Assembly: GCF_003990725.2 (NCBI RefSeq)
Contig: NZ_CP030064.1
Coordinates: 806,001-870,000 of the forward strand
Source: Halorubrum sp. PV6
GTDB lineage: Archaea; Halobacteriota; Halobacteria; Halobacteriales; Haloferacaceae
Reading direction: 5' to 3'
Length of the DNA stretch: 64,000 nucleotides
Made by a program: the position numbers and the translations under genes. The notes below the pieces were generated by a model that had not been told where the DNA came from, did no database searches, and saw only the letters and a list, made by a program, of their open reading frames with translations. Each line of letters opens with the position of its first letter. Position 1 is the first letter of the stretch. Positions 24,165 through 32,130 of the stretch are shown here, in pieces.

Positions 24165-25154
24165 ATGAGCGTCCCCTGTGTCGCGGCCGACCGCGAGCAC
24201 GGCGAGGCGGTCCGCGAGCGCCTCGCCGACGCCGACCTCCTCGACGGCGACCACGAGATAGCGGTCGAGGGCGACACGATCTACATTCCCGTCACCGACC
24301 CCGACGCGGTCCCGGACGACCTCGGAACGACGGTCGTCGAGCGCGACGCGGCCGAGCGCGACCGCCCGCAGCCCCCGGCGGCGATCCTCGGCTACGAGCC
24401 CTCGCTCGAACGGCTGGGCGACATCGTCATCATCGACGAGGACGACGCCGACCGCGCCCGCGAGATAGCCGACGCGGTGGTGGCCTCCGACGTGCCCTGC
24501 GAGACGGTCCTCAACCGCGCGTCGCCGATCGAGGGCGAACTGCGCGTCCGGCGGTGGGACGTGTTGGCCGGGGACGGGACCGAGACGGTCCACCGCGAGT
24601 ACGGCCACGAGTTCCTCGTCGACGTCGCGGCGGTGTACTTCTCCCCGCGCCTCGCCACCGAGCGCCACCGGATGATAGAACAGGTCGACCCCGACGAGCG
24701 CGTCGTCGACATGTTCGCCGGCGTCGGCCCCTACGCGGTCCCGATGGCCGCCCGCGGCGCCGAGGTGGTCGCGTGCGACCTCAACGAGCGCGCGATCGAG
24801 TACCTCCGAGCGAACGCCGAGCGCAACGGCGTCGAGGCGCGCGTCACGGCGATCGCGGGCGACGTGCGAGCGCTCGGCGACGACCACGCGGACACCGCCG
24901 ACCGGCTCGTGATGAACCTCCCGCACTCCGCCGACGAGTTCCTCGACACGGCCGTCCGGCTGGCCGGCGACGACTGCGTCGTTCACTACTACGACATCCA
25001 ACACGAGGACGACCCCTTCGGCCCCGGCCTGGAAGCGATCCGCGCGGCCGCCGGCGACGCCTACGACGTGACCGTCGAGACCGAACGCGTCGTCCGGTCG
25101 TACGCCCCCTACGAGCACAACGTCTGTCTGGACGTCAGGCTGACGCGGCGCTGA
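24165..25154 (+). CDS. trm5: tRNA (guanine-37-N1)-methyltransferase Trm5
   Basis: 329 aa. The N-terminal D1/D2 region (to about residue 160) precedes a class I SAM methyltransferase domain with VVDMFAGVGPYAVPMAARGA, the acidic VVACDLNERAIEYL and the catalytic NLPHSADEFLD (NPP-like) motif. It makes m1G37, which prevents frameshifting. A TATA-like gcgtttatga about 26 bp before the ATG (24135-24144) supports the leaderless start at 24165. Confidence 0.92.
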   Translation: MSVPCVAADREHGEAVRERLADADLLDGDHEIAVEGDTIYIPVTDPDAVPDDLGTTVVERDAAERDRPQPPAAILGYEPSLERLGDIVIIDEDDADRAREIADAVVASDVPCETVLNRASPIEGELRVRRWDVLAGDGTETVHREYGHEFLVDVAAVYFSPRLATERHRMIEQVDPDERVVDMFAGVGPYAVPMAARGAEVVACDLNERAIEYLRANAERNGVEARVTAIAGDVRALGDDHADTADRLVMNLPHSADEFLDTAVRLAGDDCVVHYYDIQHEDDPFGPGLEAIRAAAGDAYDVTVETERVVRSYAPYEHNVCLDVRLTRR

Positions 25155-25274
25155 CGGGCTGCGACGAGCCCCGCGTGAACCTCCTCCGAGACCGGTGACC
25201 GATACCCTGCGCTCCGCGACGCCGAATTTCTGTCAGGTGACACGTTTATGTTACTGTGGCACGTGATACCGCCT

Positions 25275-25496
25275 ATGAGCGACACGGTTGACCCCGAAGA
25301 GCGCATCGACGACACGACGACCTGGCCGGACCTCGCGGTCGGTCTCTACGACCGGCTCACCGGCCGGAACGCGGAGATCATCTACGAGTTCGAGGAGATG
25401 AGCGTCGACGTCCCGAGCGGCACCGGCGACGACGCCGAACACGCCAACTGGCGGGTCGACGGCACCGTCCGGGTGACGACCCGTGAACGAGACTGA
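25275..25496 (+). CDS. Haloarchaeal hypothetical protein (first of an overlapping pair)
   Basis: 73 aa acidic protein: MSDTVDPEERIDDTTTWPDL then GLYDRLTGRNAEIIYEFEEM and a beta-rich C-terminus. I do not recognise a family. It overlaps the following gene by 14 nt and is probably co-translated with it. The TATA-like tttatgtt (25245-25252) is at about -26 relative to the ATG at 25275. Confidence 0.65.
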   Translation: MSDTVDPEERIDDTTTWPDLAVGLYDRLTGRNAEIIYEFEEMSVDVPSGTGDDAEHANWRVDGTVRVTTRERD

Positions 25497-25872
25497 CGCG
25501 AGGGCACCGCTCTCGGTCGTCACGGAGGACCTGACACTCTCGGTCGCGGGCGTCGACCTCGACGTCCGATCGACCGGGGACCGCCTGTTCGTCGAGGTGG
25601 CGACGGTCCGCGACGCGATCCGCGTCGCTCGGCACCTCCCGAACGACACCGACGCGCGCGGGCCCACCGCGCTGTTGACGACCACGGACCTCACGACCGA
25701 ACTCCGGGTTCGCGGTCGGACGGTCGCCGTCCTCGGCGCCGACGCGCGTCCGGGACTGCTCTCCCGAGAGTTCGGCGTGGCACCGGCGGAAGCGCGGGTG
25801 GCGGGCGTCGTCGGGGCCGCGGCCGGCGGCCTCTCGGCCGTCGCGAGCGCGGTGCGGCGACGGCTCTCGTGA
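25483..25872 (+). CDS. Haloarchaeal hypothetical protein (second of an overlapping pair)
   Basis: 129 aa, GTG start inside the previous gene. Beta-strand-rich (LSVVTEDLTLSVAGVDLDVR, FVEVATVRDAIRVARHL), with a hydrophobic Ala/Gly/Val segment at about 104-125 that could be one membrane helix near the C-terminus, ending in RRRLS. No family recognised. The overlap and shared strand suggest the two proteins act together. Confidence 0.62.
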   Translation: MNETDARAPLSVVTEDLTLSVAGVDLDVRSTGDRLFVEVATVRDAIRVARHLPNDTDARGPTALLTTTDLTTELRVRGRTVAVLGADARPGLLSREFGVAPAEARVAGVVGAAAGGLSAVASAVRRRLS

Positions 25873-25930
25873 GCGGCCAACGCTTTTGCTGACGCGTCGT
25901 TCCGGCGACTCTGTGGGTTAATACTGTGGT

Positions 25931-26260
25931 CGACTGCCGGCGTCGCTCGCTACTCGTGGCAGTCGGCACAGGCTCGACGGATCGAACCGACAGCGTGGCT
26001 GCCGTCCCACCCGGTGTTTGTCGTCGGGTGGGGACGGCGAGGGGCCCGTCACATGACAAGAGTCCACGGCCGCGGGTCGGTCGAGACCAGAGGCGATTTC
26101 GCGCTTGGCACGTCAGAGACGTGAGTCACACGCCGACCGTGGCTGTTTGCGAACAGGGTGAGCGTCGCGTCGGGTCGCGGTGGGGATCGCGACCGACGGG
26201 ACGAACGACGCCCGGTACGGGCTCCGACCGGGCAGACACCGACGGGGGAGTTGATCCCCG
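25931..26260. ncRNA. Candidate structured RNA (chain of hairpins)
   Basis: Inverted repeats seen by eye: cgactgcc/ggcagtcg (25931-25938 with 25958-25965); gccgtcccaccc/gggtggggacggc (26001-26012 with 26026-26038, one bulge); cacgtc-aga-gacgtg (26109-26123); ctgtt-tgcg-aacag (26143-26156); cgtcgggtcgcg/cgcgaccgacg (26168-26179 with 26188-26198, one bulge); cgggg/ccccg (26243-26260). A TATA-like gttaatact (25917-25925) could drive the plus strand, with T5 at 26322 as terminator. A TATA (26312-26319) could equally drive the minus strand. RNase P and SRP RNA core motifs were looked for and not seen. It may be nothing more than GC-rich chance pairing. Confidence 0.25.
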
Positions 26261-26485
26261 CCATCACGGCACGCGATCGGTGTTACCATACGTTACTCGA
26301 AGACCGAACGCGTATATATGCTTTTTCCTTATATTCTTGTAGTAATCTGCTTGAATACTCATTGATCGATTCACTATCACTTTTATTTCAAAACGAACGC
26401 GAACGACGAGTCCGGCCTGAACGCGCGGTCGGCCCGGTCAGCGTCGCGCGATCTTCGCGTCGCTCGCGTCGCGGTTTCGGAACCC

Positions 26486-26492
26486 TTATTTT
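26486..26492 (+). promoter_or_regulatory. TATA box for tRNA-Thr
   Basis: ttatttt centred about 28 bp before the first base of the mature tRNA, the usual archaeal spacing. Confidence 0.5.
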
Positions 26493-26516
26493 GTATTCGG
26501 GAATTGTTGTATACGT

Positions 26517-26589
26517 GCCGGAGTAGCTCAGCTGGCAGAGCGATTCCTTCGTAAGGAATAGGTCGAGGGTTCAAATCCCTCCTCCGGCT
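26517..26589 (+). tRNA. tRNA-Thr (anticodon CGT)
   Basis: Cloverleaf of 73 nt. The acceptor stem gccggag pairs with ctccggc at the 3' end, followed by discriminator T. The D arm is ctcagctggcagag. Anticodon stem attcc/ggaat encloses loop ttcgtaa with anticodon CGT. The T arm is gaggg-ttcaaat-ccctc. No intron and no encoded CCA. Its 3' end is not repeated elsewhere in the window, so there is no sign of an integrated element using it. Confidence 0.95.
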
Positions 26590-26701
26590 TCGTTCTCGCT
26601 TACGTCCCCTTCGTCGGCCAGTCGGTCGACTCCGCGCCGCCGTTGCTACAGCGTCTACCCGTACTGCCTGCGCTGGTCTCCCCGACGCGAGCGGTCGCGT
26701 C

Positions 26702-26905
26702 TCAGTCCCGCCGGTCGGTGATCCGCGCCGTCACGACGCCCGCCGTGACGAGCATGATACCGATGAACGCGTTCAACAGGATCCCGATCGACTCGCCGGC
26801 GGCCGCGTTCACCGACGCGAGGTAGATGAACACGACGGCGGCTGCGGCGTGGAGCGCGAAGACGCCAGTCGGTACGTTCGCCCCGAAGTCGAAGCCGATT
26901 TCCAT
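26702..26905 (-). CDS. Small two-helix membrane protein
   Basis: 67 aa. Two hydrophobic stretches (TGVFALHAAAAVVFIYLASV and GILLNAFIGIMLVTAGVVTA) with a short MEIGFDFGANVP lead and RITDRRD tail. Function unknown. ATG 26905 chosen because the much longer upstream frame runs through AT-rich promoter DNA of the divergent neighbour. Confidence 0.65.
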   Translation of the reverse strand: MEIGFDFGANVPTGVFALHAAAAVVFIYLASVNAAAGESIGILLNAFIGIMLVTAGVVTARITDRRD

Positions 26906-27052
26906 AGCAAACGTACGCCCAGGCCGGGCAAAAAGGGACCGGGTCAGTACCGCCGTTACGCGCTCGCCGGTCGCACACATCGCGCCGACCCGACGGCGAC
27001 CGTCGTCGACCATTTTCGATCGGTTGTCCTGGCGACCTCCGTAGCGCGTATG

Positions 27053-27064
27053 TATAATATAAAT
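27053..27064 (+). promoter_or_regulatory. Strong TATA element (27053-27064)
   Basis: tataatataaat in a short AT-rich stretch, about 25 bp before the ATG at 27083. It is among the best TATA matches in the window. Confidence 0.55.
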
Positions 27065-27082
27065 AATCATAGGGCGCTGCCT

Positions 27083-27241
27083 ATGTGTGTCTGTACCAAA
27101 CACGGGCGTATGCGACCACAAACGCAAACAACCGAACAAGAACTGTACGAATGTTTCAATTGCGGGGCGCGGACGAAGGCCGCCGGCAGCTGTGAGTGCG
27201 GCGGCGAGCTCCGACATATCGGCCGCTCACGGGATCTGTGA
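27083..27241 (+). CDS. Rubrerythrin-like zinc-ribbon mini-protein
   Basis: 52 aa with ELYECFNCGARTKAAGSCEC and CGGELRHIG, a rubredoxin-type CxxC...CxCGG knuckle like the haloarchaeal rubrerythrin-like-domain mini-proteins (DUF7129-like, from memory). The N-terminus adds CVCTKHG, giving extra cysteines and a histidine. A start at the next ATG (27110) would give the more usual 43 aa form. TATA spacing favours 27083. Confidence 0.7.
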   Translation: MCVCTKHGRMRPQTQTTEQELYECFNCGARTKAAGSCECGGELRHIGRSRDL

Positions 27242-27262
27242 TACGGTAACGACTGCAGGGCG

Positions 27263-28480
27263 TTACTCGCCCTCGTCGCTCTCGGCGGTGTCGTCGCCGT
27301 CCGCGTCGTCGCTCCCGTCGCCTCCCTCCGCGGCCGCGTCGTAGCCGGGCAGCGAGAGGACGTTCTCGCGCCCGAGCCGGAACCCTTCGAGGTCGCCGTC
27401 GTCCCGCAGCCCGGTGACGACTTGGCTCGTCTTGGCGGCGGTCCAGTCGAGCTCCTCGGCGACCCGCTTCTGTTTCATTCGGCCGCCCTCGGACTCCACG
27501 AGCCGAAGGACCTGCTCTTCGTTGCTCAACAGGTCCTCGTCGACCGGCGCCGCCTCGTCGCTCGCGTCGGACTCGGTCTCCCCCGTTTCGGTGTCCGTCT
27601 CGACCGTCCCGCCCTCGGACGCCCCCGCACCCGGCTCGTCGGACGCGCCTGTGGGGTCCGACGCGGTCTCCCCCTCGGCCACGCCCGCCGATGTCGCCGC
27701 CGGCTCGCCGGCGGCCGCCGTCGCGCCCGCACCCCGTTCCGCATCGCCCCTGTCCCACGGGCGGCGTCGGTAGCCGACCGCCGCGACGACCGCGACGACA
27801 AGCCCTATCGCGGCCAACAGGAGCGGGCCCACGGAGCGACTCGCCGGCTCGACCGTCACGCGGGGCTGCCCCTCGGTGAAGTCGACCGGCCCTCGCCAGA
27901 CGACGGCGTTCTCGCGGGTTTCCGTCGGCGACGGCGACGCATCGCCGAGTCGGTACTCCTCCGGCCACGTCACGATGAGCGACGAGGCCTCGTCGAGGAA
28001 CAGCGCGTCGACCGCGTCGCCGACGAGGATTCGGTCGTCTTCGACGGCCGCGAACCCCTCCCACTCGAACCGATAGGTAACCACGCCGTACGACTGCGGG
28101 AGTTCGCGTCGCTCCGCGGCCACCGTGACGTTCGTGACGTTCATCTCGCGGCCCGTCGCGTTCTCCGCGGCGGCCGCCGTCGCGCGCATCCGCTCCCCGA
28201 AGCGCGCGCTGTACGCGCTCGGGTCGGACTCCACGTCCGCCCGGAGCTCCTCGAACGCCTGCTCTTCGTCGTCGCTCGCGAGCCGGACTCGGTACTGCGT
28301 CTCCCAGACCGCGTCCCCGTCGGGCTGGACGCCGACTTCGATCAGGATGTCGTCCGGCGAGACGTCCAACTGGTCGAACCCGCCGGCCGGGAGGCCGCCA
28401 CCGCCCTGTGCGGCGCCACCCGTCGCGAGCGCGACGGCCGCGACGAGCGCGACGACCAGAAGGACTACCCTTCGCTGCAC
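27263..28480 (-). CDS. Membrane-anchored winged-helix regulator with extracellular domain
   Basis: 405 aa from GTG 28480. A Sec-type signal or anchor (QRRVVLLVVALVAAVALATG) is followed by an extracellular beta-rich domain (about 25-210; DILIEVGVQPDGDAVWETQY, VVTYRFEWEGF). A membrane helix (VGPLLLAAIGLVVAVVAAVG) lies near 220-240. An Ala/Glu/Thr-rich linker leads to a cytoplasmic winged helix near 325-385 (EEQVLRLVESEGGRMKQKRV, DWTAAKTSQVVTGLRDDGDL). This layout, outside sensor plus inside DNA-binding domain, matches haloarchaeal DUF7345/DUF7343 proteins (names from memory). The GTG fits a TATA 25 bp upstream; an ATG 13 codons earlier is the alternative. Confidence 0.8.
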   Translation of the reverse strand: MQRRVVLLVVALVAAVALATGGAAQGGGGLPAGGFDQLDVSPDDILIEVGVQPDGDAVWETQYRVRLASDDEEQAFEELRADVESDPSAYSARFGERMRATAAAAENATGREMNVTNVTVAAERRELPQSYGVVTYRFEWEGFAAVEDDRILVGDAVDALFLDEASSLIVTWPEEYRLGDASPSPTETRENAVVWRGPVDFTEGQPRVTVEPASRSVGPLLLAAIGLVVAVVAAVGYRRRPWDRGDAERGAGATAAAGEPAATSAGVAEGETASDPTGASDEPGAGASEGGTVETDTETGETESDASDEAAPVDEDLLSNEEQVLRLVESEGGRMKQKRVAEELDWTAAKTSQVVTGLRDDGDLEGFRLGRENVLSLPGYDAAAEGGDGSDDADGDDTAESDEGE

Positions 28481-28502
28481 GGGCAAACAGTTACGAGGCC
28501 GG

Positions 28503-28508
28503 GATAAA
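28503..28508 (-). promoter_or_regulatory. TATA box setting the GTG start of the membrane regulator
   Basis: TTTATC on the minus strand, centred 25 bp before GTG 28480. Leaderless initiation at that GTG yields a clean signal peptide, whereas the upstream ATG would lie within or before the core promoter. Confidence 0.45.
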
Positions 28509-28549
28509 TCGCTTCCCATCTCGCGAGTCCGGGCCGAGCCGAGTGCGCC

Positions 28550-29800
28550 CTATCCATCGATACCGCCCACGCCGACGACTCGCTGAAGCAGCCGCGCGCC
28601 GTCCGTCATCCTTCGATCGAGGCGCTCTGCGAGGTCGCTGCCGACGCTCGTGACGGCCGACGCCGCGCCGGTCGTCCCTCCGTTTCCGGTCCCCGCTCCG
28701 CCGGTCCCTGCCCCGCCGTTACCGCTCCCTGCTCCGCCGTCACCGCCTCTCGCTTCGTCGCTCCCTCCCGACCCGTTCCGGTTCGCGTCGGCTCCCGTCC
28801 CGTTACCGCGGTCGCCGTCGCTCCGTTCGGTCGGCGAGCCGGCGCCGCCCTCGCCGGCAGAGCCGCTTCCGCTCCCCGTCGGGCCGCTTCCGCTCCCCGT
28901 CGAGTCGCTTCCGTTCGTCGCCGGTCCGGACGGCGCGTCGTCGCTGCCGTTCGCCGGGGTGTTGCTGCCGTTCGCGGCGTCTCCCCCGCCGCCCATCCGG
29001 TTCGCTCCGTCCGGCGGCCCGCCGCGAGCGTCGCCTTCGCCGGGCGGCCCGCCGCCCGTGTCCGAGCGGTTCGCGCCCGGTCCGTCGCCCCGTCCCGGTC
29101 GGTCCGCGTCGGAGCCGTTTCGGGCTCCCTGTCCGACGCCCCGATCCTCTGGGGGGCCACGCCGGTCTGCGGCCAGCGGCCCGCCGACGCCGTTGCCGGC
29201 GACCCCGCGAGCGATGGCCGCGACCTCCGGCCCGCTCGCTTCGCCCGCCCGCTCGCGAAGGGTGTCGAGTCGGCTCACGTTGATCCCGCGGGCTTCCCGC
29301 GCCGCTTCCGGGAGGTCGCGGGCGACGGCGGCGCTCCGGTTCGCCTCGCGTTTGACCGCCTCGGCCCGAGCGCTCGTCTCCGCCATGCGGGCGGCGAACT
29401 GCCCGTGGCTCAACTCGCCGGCCTCGCGGCGCTCGCGGAGCGACCGCTGTTCACGTTCGATCGCTTCCAGTCGCTCTTCGGTCCGGTTCAGTCGATCTGC
29501 GACCAACGCGGCCCGCTCTTCGGGCGTCTCCGTCCGGTTGAGGCCGACCTCGAACGCCCGCGCCTCGACCTCTCCGGATATCTCGGCGCGCTGAACGCCG
29601 ATCACGCCGGAGAGACGCTCGCCGGGGCTGATCTCGTCCGTCTCGTTTGCGGTCCCGGTGCCGTCGCTCGACGCTTCGGTCTCGTTCGTCTCCACCGGAT
29701 CGTCTTGCGCGGCTGCTATCCCAATAGGGCCGGCCGCGGCGATTCCGGCGACGCCGACCACGACGACCACGGCGACGACGAGTGCGGTGCCTCGGTTCAT
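28550..29800 (-). CDS. Secreted low-complexity protein with helical domain (DUF7096-like)
   Basis: 416 aa. A signal peptide (MNRGTALVVAVVVVVGVAGI) is followed by a helical segment at about 50-205 rich in Glu/Arg/Ala (GERLSGVIGVQRAEISGEVE, LNRTEERLEAIEREQRSLRE), probably a coiled coil. A long Gly/Ser/Asn/Asp low-complexity region (about 210-385) contains many N-x-S/T glycosylation sequons. The last ~35 residues are amphipathic. The neighbour downstream is the membrane-anchored regulator; both face the outside. Start at ATG 29800 with TATA (tttatata, 29826-29833) at -29. Resembles DUF7096 proteins. Confidence 0.75.
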   Translation of the reverse strand: MNRGTALVVAVVVVVGVAGIAAAGPIGIAAAQDDPVETNETEASSDGTGTANETDEISPGERLSGVIGVQRAEISGEVEARAFEVGLNRTETPEERAALVADRLNRTEERLEAIEREQRSLRERREAGELSHGQFAARMAETSARAEAVKREANRSAAVARDLPEAAREARGINVSRLDTLRERAGEASGPEVAAIARGVAGNGVGGPLAADRRGPPEDRGVGQGARNGSDADRPGRGDGPGANRSDTGGGPPGEGDARGGPPDGANRMGGGGDAANGSNTPANGSDDAPSGPATNGSDSTGSGSGPTGSGSGSAGEGGAGSPTERSDGDRGNGTGADANRNGSGGSDEARGGDGGAGSGNGGAGTGGAGTGNGGTTGAASAVTSVGSDLAERLDRRMTDGARLLQRVVGVGGIDG

Positions 29801-29909
29801 TACCTGTCGGTACGGACCGTATCGGTATATAAACCGATCTCCGTTAAGCCGGATCAACGCGGATTAAACGGGCGACGGCAGCGGGGTGGGTAGAACCGTG
29901 CTCTTCGGC

Positions 29910-31385
29910 TCAGTACGACTTCGCGAAGTACGCGGTTCGCTCGGCGTCGTCGTCGCAGATCGCGCAGGTCTCGTCGTGGTCCGTCTCGCGGAGCGGGTCG
30001 TCGTCCTCGAACGGGACCATCACGATCTCGGCGGCCATCGGCTCTTTGATCGGCTCCTCGCAGGCCTCCTCGCCGCACCACGGCGCTTTCACGTAGCCGC
30101 CGTGCTGGCCGAGCGTCCCGAGGATGTCGGCGCGGTCGTCGGCCTCGCGAACCTCGCCGTCGAGGGTCTCTTCCGCGGCGGTGTACAGCTTCGCGTACAC
30201 CGTATCGAAGTGGTCGCAGACCGTCTCGACGACCCCGTCGCGGGCTTCGACAACGCTCTCGCCGTCGGGCCGGTGGACGAAGGTGAGTTCCTCGTCCTCG
30301 ACCTCGTGGGGGCCGATCTCGATCCGGAGCGGGACGCCGTTGAGCTCGTGTTCGTTGAACTTGAAGCCGGGATTGCGCTCGTCGCGGTCGTCGAGTTCGA
30401 CCCGGATCCCCGCGTCGTCGAGTTCGTCGGCGACGCCCTCGGCGTACGCCAGCACGTCGTCTTTCGTGTCCTCCTGCCAGATCGGGACGACGACGACCTG
30501 TTCGGGGGCGACGCCGGGCGGGAGCACGAGCCCCTGCTCGTCGGAGTGGGTCATGATAAGCGCGCCGAGCGCGCGCCACGAGAGTCCCCACGAGGTGGTG
30601 TGTGCGAGCCGCTCCTCCTCGTCTTCGTCGGAGTACGTGATGCCGAACGCCTCGGCGAACGACTGCCCGAGGTGGTGAGACGTCCCGGCCTGGACCGACT
30701 TCCCGTCGGGCATCAACGCTTCGACCGTCGTGGTCGTCTTCGCGCCGGGGAAGGTGTCGTGGTCGGGCTTTTGGCCTTTCAGAACGGGCATCGCCAGCAG
30801 ATCCTCGTAGACGGAGGCGTACTGGTCGAGCCGCGTCATCGTCTCATCCCAGGCGTCCTCGCTCGTCGCGTGGGCGGTGTGGCCCTCCTGCCAGAGGAAC
30901 TCCTTCGTGCGGAAGAACGGCTTCGTCTCCGTCGCCTCCCAGCGCACGACCGAACACCACTGGTTCACGCGCAGCGGGAGGTCACGGTGGCTCCGGACCC
31001 ACTGGCTGAGGTAGGGCGTGATGATCGACTCGGAGGTCGGTCGGACCGCGAGGCGCTCCTCGAGTTCTTTGTTCCCCGCTTCCGTCACCCACGCCACCTC
31101 GGGGTCGAACCCCTCGACGATGTCCTTCTCGCGTTCGAGGTACGACTCCGGGATGAAGAGGGGGAAGTAGGCGTTCTGGACGCCGGTGTCTTTGAACTTC
31201 GCGTCGAGGAACCCCTGGAGGCGCTCCCAGACGCCGTAGGCGCGCGGTCGGGTGACGATGAACCCGCTCATCCCCTCGGGCCCGTAGTCCGCGAGCCCGG
31301 CCTTCTGTACGACTTCGGCGTACCACTCGCCGGTGTTGTGTGACTTGGACTCGGTGATACCGAGCTCCTGGTCGTCGTCGCTCAT
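29910..31385 (-). CDS. proS: Prolyl-tRNA synthetase, archaeal/eukaryotic type
   Basis: 491 aa class II synthetase. Motif 2 and 3 regions are visible: RWEATETKPFFRTKEFLWQE and the HTTSWGLSWRALGALIMTHS block. An anticodon-binding domain begins near VVVVPIW. The C-terminal zinc-like domain carries CGEEAC and CAICDDD and ends in AYFAKSY, typical of archaeal ProRS. No YbaK editing insertion; a free-standing YbaK protein is encoded elsewhere in this window (2468-2959). Confidence 0.96.
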   Translation of the reverse strand: MSDDDQELGITESKSHNTGEWYAEVVQKAGLADYGPEGMSGFIVTRPRAYGVWERLQGFLDAKFKDTGVQNAYFPLFIPESYLEREKDIVEGFDPEVAWVTEAGNKELEERLAVRPTSESIITPYLSQWVRSHRDLPLRVNQWCSVVRWEATETKPFFRTKEFLWQEGHTAHATSEDAWDETMTRLDQYASVYEDLLAMPVLKGQKPDHDTFPGAKTTTTVEALMPDGKSVQAGTSHHLGQSFAEAFGITYSDEDEEERLAHTTSWGLSWRALGALIMTHSDEQGLVLPPGVAPEQVVVVPIWQEDTKDDVLAYAEGVADELDDAGIRVELDDRDERNPGFKFNEHELNGVPLRIEIGPHEVEDEELTFVHRPDGESVVEARDGVVETVCDHFDTVYAKLYTAAEETLDGEVREADDRADILGTLGQHGGYVKAPWCGEEACEEPIKEPMAAEIVMVPFEDDDPLRETDHDETCAICDDDAERTAYFAKSY

Positions 31386-31510
31386 TGTTCCTCACAGGGC
31401 GGGTCGCGGGCTTAAAAGGTCCGAAGGAGCCGTCGTCGCCGCCCGCAGCGGCCTCCGTCTCGCCCGCCGGCCGGAGAAAGGTTAACGGCGTCAGGCGGTC
31501 TACGTCGGGT

Positions 31511-32110
31511 ATGAACCTGTCGGGGCTCCGCCGGTACGCGTCGCGGTCGCTTGCCGGTCGCCGAGAGGCGGCGGTGTTAGCCCCCGTCATCGAGCGCGAC
31601 GGCGCGGCGCACCTCCTCTTCACGAAGCGAGCCGCGCACCTCGGCGAACACCCCGGACAGATGAGTTTTCCCGGCGGCGGTCGCGAACCGGTCGACCGAA
31701 CGCTGACCGACACCGCGCTCCGGGAGGCCGACGAGGAGGTGGGGCTGCGGCCGGAGGAGGTCGACGTGGTCGGCCGCATCGACGACACGCGAACCAGCAG
31801 CGACTACGCGGTCCGCCCCTTCGTCGGCGTCGCGCCCGACCGGGAGTACATTCCCGACGAGTCGGAGGTCGCGGAGGTGGTCGTCCTCCCCGTCGAGGGG
31901 CTGATGGACCCCGCGAACTACGAGTCGGAGCGCCGCGTCGGCCACCCGGACTACGGCGACCACCGCGTCCACTACTTCCACGTCGGCGGCTACACCGTCT
32001 GGGGCGTCACCGGCCGGATGGTCGTCCAACTGTTGGAGCGGACCTCGGACTGGCGCGCGCCAGAGGAGGTCGACCGGGTCGTCGGCGCGGACGCGGAGCT
32101 TCCGATTTAA
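31511..32110 (+). CDS. Nudix hydrolase, CoA pyrophosphatase type
   Basis: 199 aa. The CoA-specific signature LLFTKRAAHLGEHPGQMSFP precedes the Nudix box (REPVDRTLTDTALREADEEV with READEEVGL). This family (NUDT7/YeaB-like) cleaves CoA to 4'-phosphopantetheine and 3',5'-ADP. ATG 31511 chosen; the frame extends 42 codons upstream but that part would overlap proS promoter DNA. Confidence 0.85.
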   Translation: MNLSGLRRYASRSLAGRREAAVLAPVIERDGAAHLLFTKRAAHLGEHPGQMSFPGGGREPVDRTLTDTALREADEEVGLRPEEVDVVGRIDDTRTSSDYAVRPFVGVAPDREYIPDESEVAEVVVLPVEGLMDPANYESERRVGHPDYGDHRVHYFHVGGYTVWGVTGRMVVQLLERTSDWRAPEEVDRVVGADAELPI

Positions 32111-32126
32111 GTACTACTTAAAAAAC
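32107..32126. terminator. Palindrome plus oligo-A/T between convergent genes
   Basis: ttaagta-c-tacttaa (32107-32121) followed by A6 on the plus strand, which reads as T6 on the minus strand. It sits between the Nudix stop and the DUF371 stop and can serve both transcripts. Confidence 0.55.
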
Positions 32127-32130
32127 CGTC

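Larger units (their letters stand above)
25873..26516. other. 644-bp gene-free stretch before tRNA-Thr
   Basis: No convincing protein gene: the open frames here have Arg/Pro/Gly-rich shadow composition. The first ~390 bp is GC-rich with a chain of hairpins (listed separately). About 26290-26400 is AT-rich, with gtatatat at 26312-26319, T5 at 26322-26326 and ttttattt at 26381-26388. The last 100 bp carries the tRNA promoter. Confidence 0.75.

Noticed and set aside
25931-26260. RNase P RNA or SRP RNA in the hairpin region
   Set aside because: Conserved cores expected for these RNAs (GAGGAAAGTCC-like and GGAAGG/AGCA-type motifs) were not found.
25926-26342. 138-codon open frame in the gene-free stretch
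   Set aside because: Ser/Arg/Thr-rich with no conserved-looking segment; the hairpin-rich region is more likely noncoding.
26517-26589. tRNA-Thr as an attachment site of an integrated element
   Set aside because: No repeated tRNA 3' end, integrase or phage-like genes follow it in the window.
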